A stretch of 50,106 nt of DNA. Origin: an uncultured Planctomycetota bacterium (GTDB taxonomy: Bacteria > Planctomycetota > Phycisphaerae > SM23-33). The stretch spans positions 1-50,106 of the forward strand of contig CAITIS010000155.1 in NCBI GenBank assembly GCA_903892515.1, in the 5' to 3' direction. The notes under the pieces are model-generated. The model was not told the DNA's origin. It searched no databases and saw only the letters and a program-made list of their open reading frames with translations. Of the stretch, positions 1-8,281 are shown one piece after another. The stretch's first letter is position 1. Each line of letters opens with the position of its first letter. The position numbers and the translations under genes are program-made.

Positions 1-5
1 CTCGC

Positions 6-85
6 GCCCTTGCAGGGCTTGGCTGTGTAATGCAGCGCTACCTGGGGCGTTGCCCCAGGCTGTAGTCTCTCAGCCCTTCGGGCTG
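6..85. repeat. REP-like hairpin cluster upstream of atpD
   Basis: Three short perfect palindromes lie in a row: GCCCTTGCAGGGC at 6-18, CCTGGGGCGTTGCCCCAGG at 41-59 and CAGCCCTTCGGGCTG at 71-85. No convincing coding frame covers them. They resemble the dispersed palindromes in other gaps of this window. Their function is unknown; they could affect transcript ends or mRNA stability. Confidence 0.6.
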
Positions 86-157
86 CAAGGCTGCATGATC
101 CAAGGAGTTGTCACTGATGCGCGATTATGCAAAAAGCAGAGGACCAGAGCAGGCATC

Positions 158-242
158 ACCACAAAGGACGCCAAGATTCATAACACAAAGACACGAAGCC
201 GCTTTGCATTGTTCTCTTGGTGCTCTTTGTGACCTTTGTGGT
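158..242. repeat. Degenerate inverted repeat (ACAAAG type)
   Basis: The left arm starts ACCACAAAGG at 158-167 and the right arm ends with its exact complement CCTTTGTGGT at 233-242. Both arms continue inward as imperfect copies of an ACAAAG/ACGAAG unit. The arms could pair into a long imperfect hairpin about 50 bases upstream of atpD. Confidence 0.55.
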
Positions 243-284
243 TCAGCATCGTTCTCCGTGGTCGGAATTTGGATCTGTGAATAA

Positions 285-1736
<1,452 letters not shown>

Positions 1737-1740
1737 GGAA

Positions 1741-1855
1741 CCGGGAATTGGGATTCGGGATTCGGTATTTGGAACGACGGCCCGCAAACGCGAGGACCGT
1801 CTTTCCGAGCCCCGAATACCGAATCCCTAATCCCGCTGTTGGTCGTTCCGGGTTC
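1741..1855. repeat. Degenerate inverted repeat (GGGATTCGG type)
   Basis: The left arm, about 1741-1775, is built from GGGATTCGG-like units. The right arm, about 1808-1845, carries the complement (CCGAATACCGAATCCC). The sequence then runs into CACGAGTTAACGAG-like units at 1861-1895, just upstream of the nitroreductase. Similar arms recur at 10208-10490, 17925-18030 and 19527-19720. Confidence 0.55.
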
Positions 1856-1904
1856 CGGATCAACGAGTTCACGAGTTAACGAGTAACGAATTCGCGAGGT
1901 TCAC

Positions 1905-2417
1905 ATGGACTTCTGGGACGTCTTGAACAAGCGGTACAGCGTGCGGCAGTACCTGGAAAAGCCCGTCGAGCCGGACAAGCTCGCGCGGGTGCTGGAAGCG
2001 GCGCGGGTGGCGCCCTCGGGCTCCAACCGCCAGCCGTGGAAGCTCGTGGTCGTGCGCGACGAACTGCTGCGGCGGCAGATGGTCGAGGCCTGCTGCGATC
2101 AGAAGTTCATCGGCCAGGCGCCGGTCGTTATCGCCGGCGTGGGCACGATGCCCCAGCGCATCATGCACTGCGACGTGCCGGGCGACCCGGTGGACGTGGC
2201 CATCGCGATGGAGCACGTGGCCCTGGCGGCCGCCAACGAAGGGCTGGGCACGTGCTGGATCGGCGCGTTCCACCAGGACAAAGTCCGGGCCGTGCTGGGC
2301 ATTCCCGCCACGTGCAAGGTGATCGAAGTCATGGTGCTGGGCTATCCGGCCGACCGTCAAGGGCCGCGAACCCGCAAAACCATCGACGAACTCGTGGCCT
2401 TCGATCGCTGGGCGTAG
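1905..2417 (+). CDS. Nitroreductase family FMN oxidoreductase
   Basis: A 170-residue nitroreductase-fold protein. The N-terminal segment RYSVRQY followed by APSGSNRQPWK (about residues 35-45) is the typical FMN-phosphate-binding signature, and the central GLGTCWIGAF segment also fits the family. Such enzymes are homodimeric flavoproteins that reduce nitro compounds, quinones or flavins with NAD(P)H; the substrate cannot be read from sequence. At 170 residues it is a short version of the family. A GAGG site lies five bases before the ATG. Its place between atpD and atpC is unusual and suggests co-transcription, but no functional link to ATP synthase is implied. Confidence 0.88.
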   Translation: MDFWDVLNKRYSVRQYLEKPVEPDKLARVLEAARVAPSGSNRQPWKLVVVRDELLRRQMVEACCDQKFIGQAPVVIAGVGTMPQRIMHCDVPGDPVDVAIAMEHVALAAANEGLGTCWIGAFHQDKVRAVLGIPATCKVIEVMVLGYPADRQGPRTRKTIDELVAFDRWA

Positions 2418-2439
2418 CGAGGCATGGGGCATGGCGTGG

Positions 2440-2545
2440 CATGGGCGTCCCGCCCATGTGTCGCAGGGGCGTCTCGCCCCTGCCGGGTGCCACACCTGCG
2501 GCGTTTGCAGGTGTGCGGCACAGGTGCTGAACGCCGCACCTGTGG
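2440..2545. repeat. Cluster of REP-like palindromes
   Basis: CATGGGCGTCCCGCCCATG occupies 2440-2458 and CAGGGGCGTCTCGCCCCTG 2464-2482. A second arm pair follows: GTGCCACACCTGCGGCG near 2487-2503 and its near-complement ending GTGGCAC near 2540. The GGGCGTCTCGCCC core recurs at 3378, 3465 and 11888. The cluster lies inside the putative atp operon, between the nitroreductase and atpC. Confidence 0.65.
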
Positions 2546-2575
2546 CACCCGATCTGGTTTTGAAATGAGCTAAAT

Positions 2576-2848
2576 ATGGCTGACGAAAAGACATTTCAGT
2601 GCCGCCTGATGACTGGCCAGGAAGTCGTGCTGGATCAGCAGGCCGAGTCCGTGGTGCTGCCAGCCCGCGACGGCCTGGTGGGCATCCTGGCTCATCACGC
2701 GCCGCTGGCGCTGGCGGTGGGCAAGGGCAAGCTCTCCATCCGCAGCCAGGGGCAGAGCCGCACCTTCACCATCGCCGGCGGCCTGGCCCAGATGGCCGAA
2801 AACAAGCTCGATATCCTGGCCGAGGTTTGCCTGCCGGCCCAGGAGTGA
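2576..2848 (+). CDS. atpC: F1Fo ATP synthase subunit epsilon, short form
   Basis: The epsilon subunit links the rotating central stalk to the c-ring. The 90-residue product matches only the N-terminal beta-sandwich domain: FQCRLMTGQEVVLDQQAESVVLPARDGLVGILAHHAPLA has the typical order, with the GxxGILxxHAPL motif. The C-terminal two-helix domain found in roughly 135-residue epsilon proteins is absent, so ATPase inhibition by an extended helix is not expected. Similar short epsilons are known in some phyla, so truncation by mutation need not be assumed. The ribosome site is weak. It lies 158 bases after the nitroreductase, across a palindrome cluster. Confidence 0.92.
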   Translation: MADEKTFQCRLMTGQEVVLDQQAESVVLPARDGLVGILAHHAPLALAVGKGKLSIRSQGQSRTFTIAGGLAQMAENKLDILAEVCLPAQE

Positions 2849-2938
2849 GATGAGCGGCGCGGCTTTGACGTGTGCGAGCACAGCTCGCCGCGTCGAGTGG
2901 CCGGGGCGACCTGAACGGCTGAGCCACGGGAGATTTCC

Positions 2939-3349
2939 ATGCCGACCTTGGCGCGAACCACGCTGGCGATCGACAGCAAGCTGCTGAAGGACTTCGACGA
3001 GTGGATGGCCCGGCGCGGGTACAGCAATCGCTCCGAGGCCGTGCGCGACCTGATTCGCGAGGCCCTGACGCAGGAAGAATGGGCCGACCCCAAGGCCGAG
3101 GCCGTGGCCGTACTGAGCATCATCTACGACCACGACTCGCGGGCGCTCTCAAAGGAACTCACCGCCGTCCAGCACGAGGAATTCCACAGCATCATCTGCA
3201 GCCAGCACGTCCACCTCGACCATCACCGCTGCTTGGAAGTGATTCTGATGCGCGGCACGGCCCAGCGGCTCCGCAACGTTGCCAACGCCATCATCACGAT
3301 GCGCGGCGTCCACGCAGCCCAGTTGACCCCGCTGAGCAAGAAGCTGTAA
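2939..3349 (+). CDS. nikR: Nickel-responsive transcriptional regulator NikR
   Basis: A 136-residue ribbon-helix-helix repressor. The N-terminal DNA-binding part (about residues 4-45) contains LARTTLAIDSKLLKDFDEW and a YSNRSEAVRDLIR helix. The C-terminal ACT-like metal domain keeps all four high-affinity nickel ligands: His79, His90, His92 and Cys98, equivalent to E. coli His76, His87, His89 and Cys95. A GGGAG site lies six bases before the ATG. It is convergent with the NikMN-type transporter, whose promoter region carries a matching operator at 4678-4705. This suggests nickel-bound NikR shuts off nickel uptake. No promoter of its own was resolved. Confidence 0.95.
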   Translation: MPTLARTTLAIDSKLLKDFDEWMARRGYSNRSEAVRDLIREALTQEEWADPKAEAVAVLSIIYDHDSRALSKELTAVQHEEFHSIICSQHVHLDHHRCLEVILMRGTAQRLRNVANAIITMRGVHAAQLTPLSKKL

Positions 3350-3368
3350 TTGCCGGCAGAGGAGACGG

Positions 3369-3492
3369 TTTTCGTGTCGCGGGCGTCTCGCCCGCGCGTT
3401 TGCCCTTCGCGTGGCGAGCGTCAGGCCCGCGCCAGGAATGCAGGCGCTACCGATAGTTTCCAGACGCGGGCGAGACGCCCGCGACACGAAAA
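3369..3492. repeat. Perfect 28-bp inverted repeat between convergent genes
   Basis: The arms at 3369-3396 and 3465-3492 are exact reverse complements over 28 bases. Each contains its own palindrome: CGCGGGCGTCTCGCCCGCG at 3378-3396 and CGCGGGCGAGACGCCCGCG at 3465-3483. Each arm also has a run of four T or A at its outer end. The pair fills the gap between the 3' ends of nikR and nikMN, so it could act as a two-way transcription terminator. Confidence 0.75.
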
Positions 3493-3503
3493 CAAACGGG
3501 CTG

Positions 3504-4595
3504 CTAAGCGTCCGCCGCCGGTTTGCGGCGGCGCAGGAGGCGCGTGACCGCGAAGAGCAGCAGCAGCGTGGCGAAGGTGCCGGCGATTCCCGCCATGGAG
3601 CGCCAGCCGTCGGGCTGGCCCCACTGGGCGGCGGCTTGGGCGTCCGTGGTTTGGCAGGGCGGCGTCTGGCCCAGCGGCGCGGGGCGTTTGCCGTAATCGC
3701 TCAGCAGCGCCCAGCGGCTCTGCCAGTCATCCACGGCCACAATAGCCGGTGTTGCCGGCTTGACGGGCAGTTCGGCCGGCACGGCGTACTTGTGCTGCTG
3801 GTACGCCCACTCCAGGCCATCGGGGTGCGTGCTGGCGAACCAACTGACCACGCCGGCCAGCATCACGGCCGTGAGCAGCAGGCTGAAGGCGAAGGCCTTG
3901 CCGCTAAGAGGGCTGCGGGCGGCAGCGTCGGTGGCGTCGGCCAGGCCCAGCACGTCGGGCCGGACCTGCCGCACATACGCCAGCACCGCAAAGGTGATCA
4001 AGCCCTCGATCAGCCCGATTACCAGGTGCACGCTGACCATCACGGCCGAGAAGTCGCGAACAGGAATCATCAGCCGGCCGCCGAAGGCCGTTTCGATGGG
4101 CACCATGGCCGCCCCGGCCGTCAGGGCCACGACGCATGCCACCCAGGCCGACAGGTACTGCCGCCACGCCGGCGAGCTATCCCGCCGGCCCAGCATTGCC
4201 TGGTACAGCCAGCCGCCCAATACGCATGGAATCACGCCCATGTTTATAATGTTGCAGCCCAACGCCAGCAGCCCGCCGTCCTGAAAGAGCAGGCACTGCA
4301 CGATCAGCACTGCCGTCATTACCACGATGCCCGCCGACGGGCCCAGCAAAATTGCCAGCAGCACGCCGCCGCCCAAGTGGCCGCTGGTGCCAGGCATGCC
4401 CGGCAAGGTGAAGTTGATCATCTGGCCGGCGAAGACGAAGGCCCCGATCACGCCCATGAGCGGGAGTTTGTGCGGGTCGATCTTGCGCGCCGCTATGGCC
4501 GAGGCAATGCCCACCGCCACCGCGGCCAATGCCAGCGTGACCATGGCCGTGGGCAGGTTCAGCAATTCGTTGGCCATGTGCATGGCAAGCGGCAT
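3504..4595 (-). CDS. NikMN-type ECF nickel transporter substrate component (CbiM/NikM fused to NikN)
   Basis: A membrane protein of 363 residues with about eight hydrophobic segments. The N-terminal two thirds match CbiM/NikM: MHMANELLNLPTAM near the start, then GAFVFAGQMINF, GTSGHLGGGVL and NIINMGVIPC. The tail has the THPDGLEW signature of the NikN/PDGLE domain. This predicts the metal-capturing part of an ECF nickel (or cobalt) importer; nickel is favoured by the NikR operator upstream. A GAGGAA site six bases before 4595 supports this start. The family needs an N-terminal Met-His, so the ATG at 4583 (MHMANELL) is a serious alternative. The transmembrane coupling and ATPase components (CbiQ/NikQ, CbiO/NikO) are not adjacent. 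Confidence 0.9.
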   Translation of the reverse strand: MPLAMHMANELLNLPTAMVTLALAAVAVGIASAIAARKIDPHKLPLMGVIGAFVFAGQMINFTLPGMPGTSGHLGGGVLLAILLGPSAGIVVMTAVLIVQCLLFQDGGLLALGCNIINMGVIPCVLGGWLYQAMLGRRDSSPAWRQYLSAWVACVVALTAGAAMVPIETAFGGRLMIPVRDFSAVMVSVHLVIGLIEGLITFAVLAYVRQVRPDVLGLADATDAAARSPLSGKAFAFSLLLTAVMLAGVVSWFASTHPDGLEWAYQQHKYAVPAELPVKPATPAIVAVDDWQSRWALLSDYGKRPAPLGQTPPCQTTDAQAAAQWGQPDGWRSMAGIAGTFATLLLLFAVTRLLRRRKPAADA

Positions 4596-4677
4596 CGGCG
4601 GTTCCTCGAAGGCGACAGTGAAGCTCGAACCTGACTCAGGACAGGCTCGCGACCTGGCAGCGCAGCGAGCTTGTACA

Positions 4678-4705
4678 GTATTACGATAATAGTATATCGT
4701 AATAC
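4678..4705 (-). promoter_or_regulatory. NikR operator upstream of nikMN
   Basis: A near-perfect 28-bp palindrome: the left arm GTATTACGATA and the right arm TATCGTAATAC are exact complements around a six-base centre. It fits the known NikR half-site pattern outside enterobacteria, GTRTTAC-N13/14-GTAAYAC, with a 14-base spacer. It lies 83 bases upstream of the nikMN start. nikR itself is in the window, so regulator, site and target are all visible. Confidence 0.88.
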
Positions 4706-4714
4706 GCCGTCGAA
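4686..4714 (-). promoter_or_regulatory. Candidate nikMN promoter overlapping the NikR operator
   Basis: On the minus strand a TATTAT -10 element (4686-4691) lies 17 bases from a weak TTCGAC -35 (4709-4714). The -10 and most of the spacer lie inside the NikR palindrome, so bound NikR would block RNA polymerase. The -35 match is poor and the exact hexamers are tentative. Confidence 0.4.
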
Positions 4715-4777
4715 GCAGGTTTCGCCACGAAATTCTGGAAATGCGATCAGGGGGCGGCGCGGGAACTGCTTCAGGCC

Positions 4778-4893
4778 GGGTGCCGTGGTTTGCGCCGAGG
4801 AATGCGGCCAATCTTCGGCAGAAAAACAAGTCTCCTCCTGCTTGGGTGCCGTGGTTTGCGCAGCGAAGCGGAGCAACCACGTTGACGCTCGTC
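4778..4893. repeat. REP elements, left flank of RAYT
   Basis: Two copies begin GGGTGCCGTGGTTTGCG, at 4778 and 4844. The second continues through CAGCGAAGCGGAGC and AACCACG to about 4893, forming a CGTGGTT/AACCACG stem. About 47 of 50 bases of 4844-4893 reappear in inverted orientation at 5502-5551, on the other side of the transposase gene. Confidence 0.8.
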
Positions 4894-4936
4894 GCATATC
4901 TTGCCCTGCTGCCGATTCCGTGCTATCGTCAGTTAT

Positions 4937-5506
4937 GTGAACGAACCAAGGCTCCATCGCAAGAGTTGGGACGTTGACTGGGGCGCGCACCACGTAACGT
5001 TTTCCACCTTTGGCCGTCAGGCGTTCTTCTCCGGCCAGCGCGGCCCACTCTGGTTCCTCGCCGCATTGAACCAGGCTCGTATTCGCAGTCCGTTCCATCT
5101 CTTTGCGTATGTGGTCATGCCCGAGCACGTTCATCTCGTGCTTCAGCCAGAGATGGGCGTGAACATGAAACGGGTGCTGTGGCATCTGAAGCGACCAGTC
5201 ACTTCAGCCGCTCTGGCCTGGGTGAAAGAGCACAGCCCGGCGTTTCTTACGCGCATGGCCGATGTACAGCCTTCAGGGAAAGTTACGCACCGCTTCTGGC
5301 AGCGCGGGGGTGGCTACGACCGTAATCTGCGAAGAGCTTCGGACGTGCACGAGAAGATCGGCTACATCCACAATAACCCCGTGAGGCGAGGACTGGTTTC
5401 TCGTGCCGAGGACTGGCCGTATTCGTCCGCCGCGGACTGGATCCTTGGCCGACCTGGCCCTGTTCCCATCGACTGGAACTGTGTTCCTGACCCCGAACTT
5501 CGATGA
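4937..5506 (+). CDS. REP-associated tyrosine transposase (RAYT, TnpA_REP/IS200-like)
   Basis: A single-strand DNA transposase of the Y1/HUH class, thought to mobilise REP palindromes. The 189-residue product (from the GTG) has the HUH motif in MPEHVHLV at about residues 61-68. It has FWQRGGGYDRN at about 120-130 and a YIHNNPVRRGLV helix whose Tyr (about residue 143) is the expected nucleophile. The start is uncertain: GTG at 4937 gives a family-like N-terminus (WGAHHVTFSTFGRQAFF), while ATG at 4901 would place the start only 8 bases after the left REP. The gene sits between two inverted REP copies and its stop codon lies within the right copy. It appears intact. Confidence 0.9.
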   Translation: MNEPRLHRKSWDVDWGAHHVTFSTFGRQAFFSGQRGPLWFLAALNQARIRSPFHLFAYVVMPEHVHLVLQPEMGVNMKRVLWHLKRPVTSAALAWVKEHSPAFLTRMADVQPSGKVTHRFWQRGGGYDRNLRRASDVHEKIGYIHNNPVRRGLVSRAEDWPYSSAADWILGRPGPVPIDWNCVPDPELR

Positions 5507-5608
5507 GCGTCTACGTGGTTGCTTCGCTTCGCTGCGCAAACCACGGCACCCGTGCGTAGATACCACGGCACCCTGAAGAGAGACCACGGCAGTCCGTGGT
5601 GCTTCAGG
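5502..5608. repeat. REP elements, right flank of RAYT
   Basis: The stretch 5502-5551 is a near-exact inverted copy of 4844-4893 (ACGTGGTTGC, then GCTTCGCTGCGCAAACCACG). Partial copies follow: TACCACGGCACCC at 5561-5573, then a CCACGG/CCGTGG hairpin near 5583-5599. The last part touches the yggS stop codon. Confidence 0.8.
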
Positions 5609-6338
5609 CCTGGCCTTCGCCGAAGAGGGCTCGACCGACGCGGATCATGGTGGCGCCTTCCTCGATGGCTACGCCGTAGTCCTGGCTCATGCCCATGGAG
5701 AGGTGGCGGAAGGTCTTGCCGCCGATGCGTTCGGCCAGCATGTCTTCGAAGAGTTCGCGCATGCGCACGAACGTCGGCCGGGCGGCCTCGGGGTCTTCCG
5801 ACAGCGGCGCCATGGCCATCAGGCCCACCACGCGTAAGTTCTTGAGGGTGGCCATTTGCTCGGCCAGGTGCATCGAGGCCCCGACGGCCACGCCGAATTT
5901 CTGCTCTTCCTGCGAGCAGTTTACTTCCAGCATCACATCGGGCACGACGTTCAAGGCCGCGGCGCGGGCATCGATTTCCTCGGCCAGCCGCAGCGAATCG
6001 ATGGAGTGAATCACCTGGGCCGATTGCAGCACCTGCTTGACCTTGTTCCGCTGCAAGTGGCCGATCATGTGCCAGCGGACCGCGGATGTTTCCTTCCGCC
6101 GGCGCGACAGCCACTCCTGCAATTGCCCCTGCCGCTCGGTGAGTTGCTGCACGCGGCCTTCGCCCAGTTCGCCCACGCCCAGTTCGATGAGGTTCTTGAT
6201 GTCATCCAGATCGGCCGTCTTGGTCACGGCCACCAGCGTCACGGCCGAGGGGTCGCGGCGGGCCTTGGCGCAGGCCGCGGCGATGTTCTCGCGGATGCGT
6301 TGCAGGTTTTCTTGAAGTTTCTTGGGGGCAATGGCCAT
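5604..6338 (-). CDS. YggS/PROSC family pyridoxal-phosphate homeostasis protein
   Basis: A single-domain, alanine-racemase-like TIM barrel of 244 residues that binds PLP and is thought to buffer the cofactor rather than catalyse a reaction. The PLP-binding lysine is Lys40 in LVAVTKT. The family motifs WHMIGHLQRNKVKQ, HSIDS, EVNCSQEEQKFGV, GLMAMAP, LSMGMSQDYGVAIEEGATMIRVG and the terminal GRALFGE are all present in order. The usual GENRVQE segment reads GEGRVQQ here. It is convergent with the RAYT gene and divergent from mreC. The start is the first ATG before MAIAPKKLQENL; no strong ribosome site is seen. Confidence 0.95.
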   Translation of the reverse strand: MAIAPKKLQENLQRIRENIAAACAKARRDPSAVTLVAVTKTADLDDIKNLIELGVGELGEGRVQQLTERQGQLQEWLSRRRKETSAVRWHMIGHLQRNKVKQVLQSAQVIHSIDSLRLAEEIDARAAALNVVPDVMLEVNCSQEEQKFGVAVGASMHLAEQMATLKNLRVVGLMAMAPLSEDPEAARPTFVRMRELFEDMLAERIGGKTFRHLSMGMSQDYGVAIEEGATMIRVGRALFGEGQA

Positions 6339-6439
6339 GAAGAGGAATTATCAGCCTTCCGCGCCGGCAAGGCAAGAAAGACTCGGGACGGTCACGCAAT
6401 CGTGCCTGACTGCGATTTCTGGCCGTCCGGCTTTGTCGT

Positions 6440-6622
6440 GTAACAGGCCCCGGCTTCAGCCGGGGTACCAGGTGGCCAACAGCCACAATCAGCCCGTTTC
6501 AACGGGCTTGAGGCTGCGCCTTGAGGCAATGGCTAAGCCGCAAGACGGTAAGCCTGTTGAAACGGGCTGGCAGAATACTTGGGAACCCGCTCGACCCCGG
6601 CTGAAGCCGGGGCCTGTTACAC
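6440..6622. repeat. Nested inverted repeats between yggS and mreC
   Basis: The outer arms, 6440-6468 and 6594-6622, share CAGGCCCCGGCTTCAGCCGG and its complement. The inner arms, 6490-6510 and 6550-6570, share AGCCCGTTTCAACGGGCTTG-like sequence. The structure occupies most of the 408-base gap between these divergent genes (6339-6746). No convincing gene or consensus promoter was found in the rest of the gap. Confidence 0.7.
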
Positions 6623-6746
6623 AGCTTGACCTGGGTCTGTGGCAAAGCACGCCGTGCCAATAATACTGGTCACACACGCGCAATCGCCCGCCGATTTGCC
6701 GCCAAGCCGATTGGCCAGTCGTTTCCTTTGCCACGCGGTTTGGAGT

Positions 6747-7754
6747 ATGATAGCTCGCGCAATGCGAAGTCTCGGTAGACGGACCAAGTGGAAGCGGCCC
6801 ACTCGCAAGGCGGCCCTGACCGGGCTGATCCTGCTGAGTCTGGTGCTAATCGTGCTGGAGAACACCGGCCAGCGCCGCATTCCCTACACACTCAGCCATA
6901 CCCTGCGGCCGGTGCTGGCGCCGCTGGGCGAGGCCACCATCTACCTCACCAGTCACATCGCGCCAGCGCCCATGACCAACGATGAGCGTCAGGCCGAGTT
7001 CAGCGCCATCCTGGTGCAGGTCAAGCAGGTGATCAACGACCAGCAGCAGCGCATCAACGAGCTTCGCCACTGGCGCGACGCCATGGAAGGCTTCCCTTGC
7101 CTGCTCATCGACGGCCACGTGACGGTGCGCGAGGGCAACCCCTTGCGCGAGCTTCGGCTGGTGGACGTGGGCGACAACCGCGGCGTCAGGCCCGGCTACC
7201 TGGTCACGACGCGGCGGATAGTCACGCCGTATGAGAACGAACTGCCCAAGGGCCTGGCCGTGCTGGGCAGCAATTACATCATCGGCGTAATCAGCGACTC
7301 GGCCGCCAACACCGCCACGGTGCAACTCGTGACGGACTCCCAGTTTCAGATGCCCGCCACGCTGTATCGCATGCTCGCCCCAGGCCAGCAGCGGGACGTG
7401 TTCGTTTCGACGCCCAGCGGCGGGCTGGAGAAAAAGACGGTGACCCACGACGGCAGCACGGCCGGTTCGTATCCCGTGGGCGAGCCGATTCCCGTACTGG
7501 CCAAGGGCACGGGCAAGCAGATCGTGCTCCAGCAGGTGCCGGCCACCCACAACATTCAGCCTGGCGACCTGCTGACCACCGGCCCATCGACGACGAATCT
7601 GCTGCCGATCGGGCTGACCATCGGCCGGGTGGTGGATTGCAGGTTTGAGTCCAAGGATCCGCACCATGTGGACGTGTACGTCGAGCCGCTGGCGGACCTG
7701 TCGAATCTGGAGAACGTGTACATCGTCATGCCGGCTTCGCGGGGCACCAAATGA
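6747..7754 (+). CDS. mreC: Rod shape-determining protein MreC
   Basis: A membrane-anchored periplasmic scaffold of the cell-elongation machinery. From 6747 the product is about 335 residues. A basic N-terminus (RRTKWKRPTRK) is followed by one transmembrane helix (LTGLILLSLVLIVLE). A coiled-coil stretch rich in Gln/Asn (QVKQVINDQQQRINELRHWRDAM) and the MreC beta domain with NRGVRPG and GPSTTNLLPIGLTIGRV follow. The open frame extends to 6639, but those extra residues look non-coding. ATG 6762 is another possible start. The stop overlaps mreD by four bases (ATGA). The elongation operon continues through mreD, mrdA and rodA. Confidence 0.93.
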   Translation: MIARAMRSLGRRTKWKRPTRKAALTGLILLSLVLIVLENTGQRRIPYTLSHTLRPVLAPLGEATIYLTSHIAPAPMTNDERQAEFSAILVQVKQVINDQQQRINELRHWRDAMEGFPCLLIDGHVTVREGNPLRELRLVDVGDNRGVRPGYLVTTRRIVTPYENELPKGLAVLGSNYIIGVISDSAANTATVQLVTDSQFQMPATLYRMLAPGQQRDVFVSTPSGGLEKKTVTHDGSTAGSYPVGEPIPVLAKGTGKQIVLQQVPATHNIQPGDLLTTGPSTTNLLPIGLTIGRVVDCRFESKDPHHVDVYVEPLADLSNLENVYIVMPASRGTK

Positions 7755-8278
7755 TGAGGATCTCCTATATTCTCCTGCTGGCCATCGTGGCCACCTTGAC
7801 CCAGACGGTGGCCACGCACGCGTTGTGGTTCAGCAGTTCCGTCGGCTGGATCGGCCCGATTTTGCCGGCTTGCGTAGCGGTGTGCATGGCGCTATATAGC
7901 CGCAGCGCGGTCGATGCCGCCCTGGCTGGCTGGATTCTGGGCTTTGCCTTGGAATTGCCTCTGGCCGGCGAGACCATGGGCGTGCTTTCGCTGCTGTTTG
8001 CCGCCGGCGGCGCCACCATCTACACCATGCGCGACGCCTTCTTCCGCGACCGCGTTATCACGCAGGCCATGCTGGGTTTCCTGTTCTGCCTGGGCATCTT
8101 TGAGATTTCCGTCCTGTACTCGCGCGTGGCCTTGCCCGGCTCGGCCCGGTCGATGGGCGCCGCGGCGCTACAGGTTCTGCTGGTGGCCATTTACACGGGC
8201 GTGTTCACGCCGATCGTCTGCGCGGGGCTCAAACCGCTGCATCATTGGCTGTGGCCCGCGGCCGTTGAGCGAAGGTAA
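7751..8278 (+). CDS. mreD: Rod shape-determining protein MreD
   Basis: A small polytopic membrane protein of 175 residues with about five hydrophobic segments. The start MRISYILLLAIVATLTQTV, an internal GWILGFALEL segment and the size all fit MreD, a partner of MreC, RodA and PBP2. Sequence conservation in this family is low, so the call rests largely on position: its ATG overlaps the mreC stop and mrdA begins three bases after its own stop. Confidence 0.88.
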   Translation: MMRISYILLLAIVATLTQTVATHALWFSSSVGWIGPILPACVAVCMALYSRSAVDAALAGWILGFALELPLAGETMGVLSLLFAAGGATIYTMRDAFFRDRVITQAMLGFLFCLGIFEISVLYSRVALPGSARSMGAAALQVLLVAIYTGVFTPIVCAGLKPLHHWLWPAAVERR

Positions 8279-8281
8279 AGC

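Noticed and set aside
3411..4634. 407-codon open frame on the plus strand
   Set aside because: Antisense to nikMN, which has conserved membrane and metal motifs. The product is a His/Arg/Gln-rich shadow that starts in the 3' repeat.
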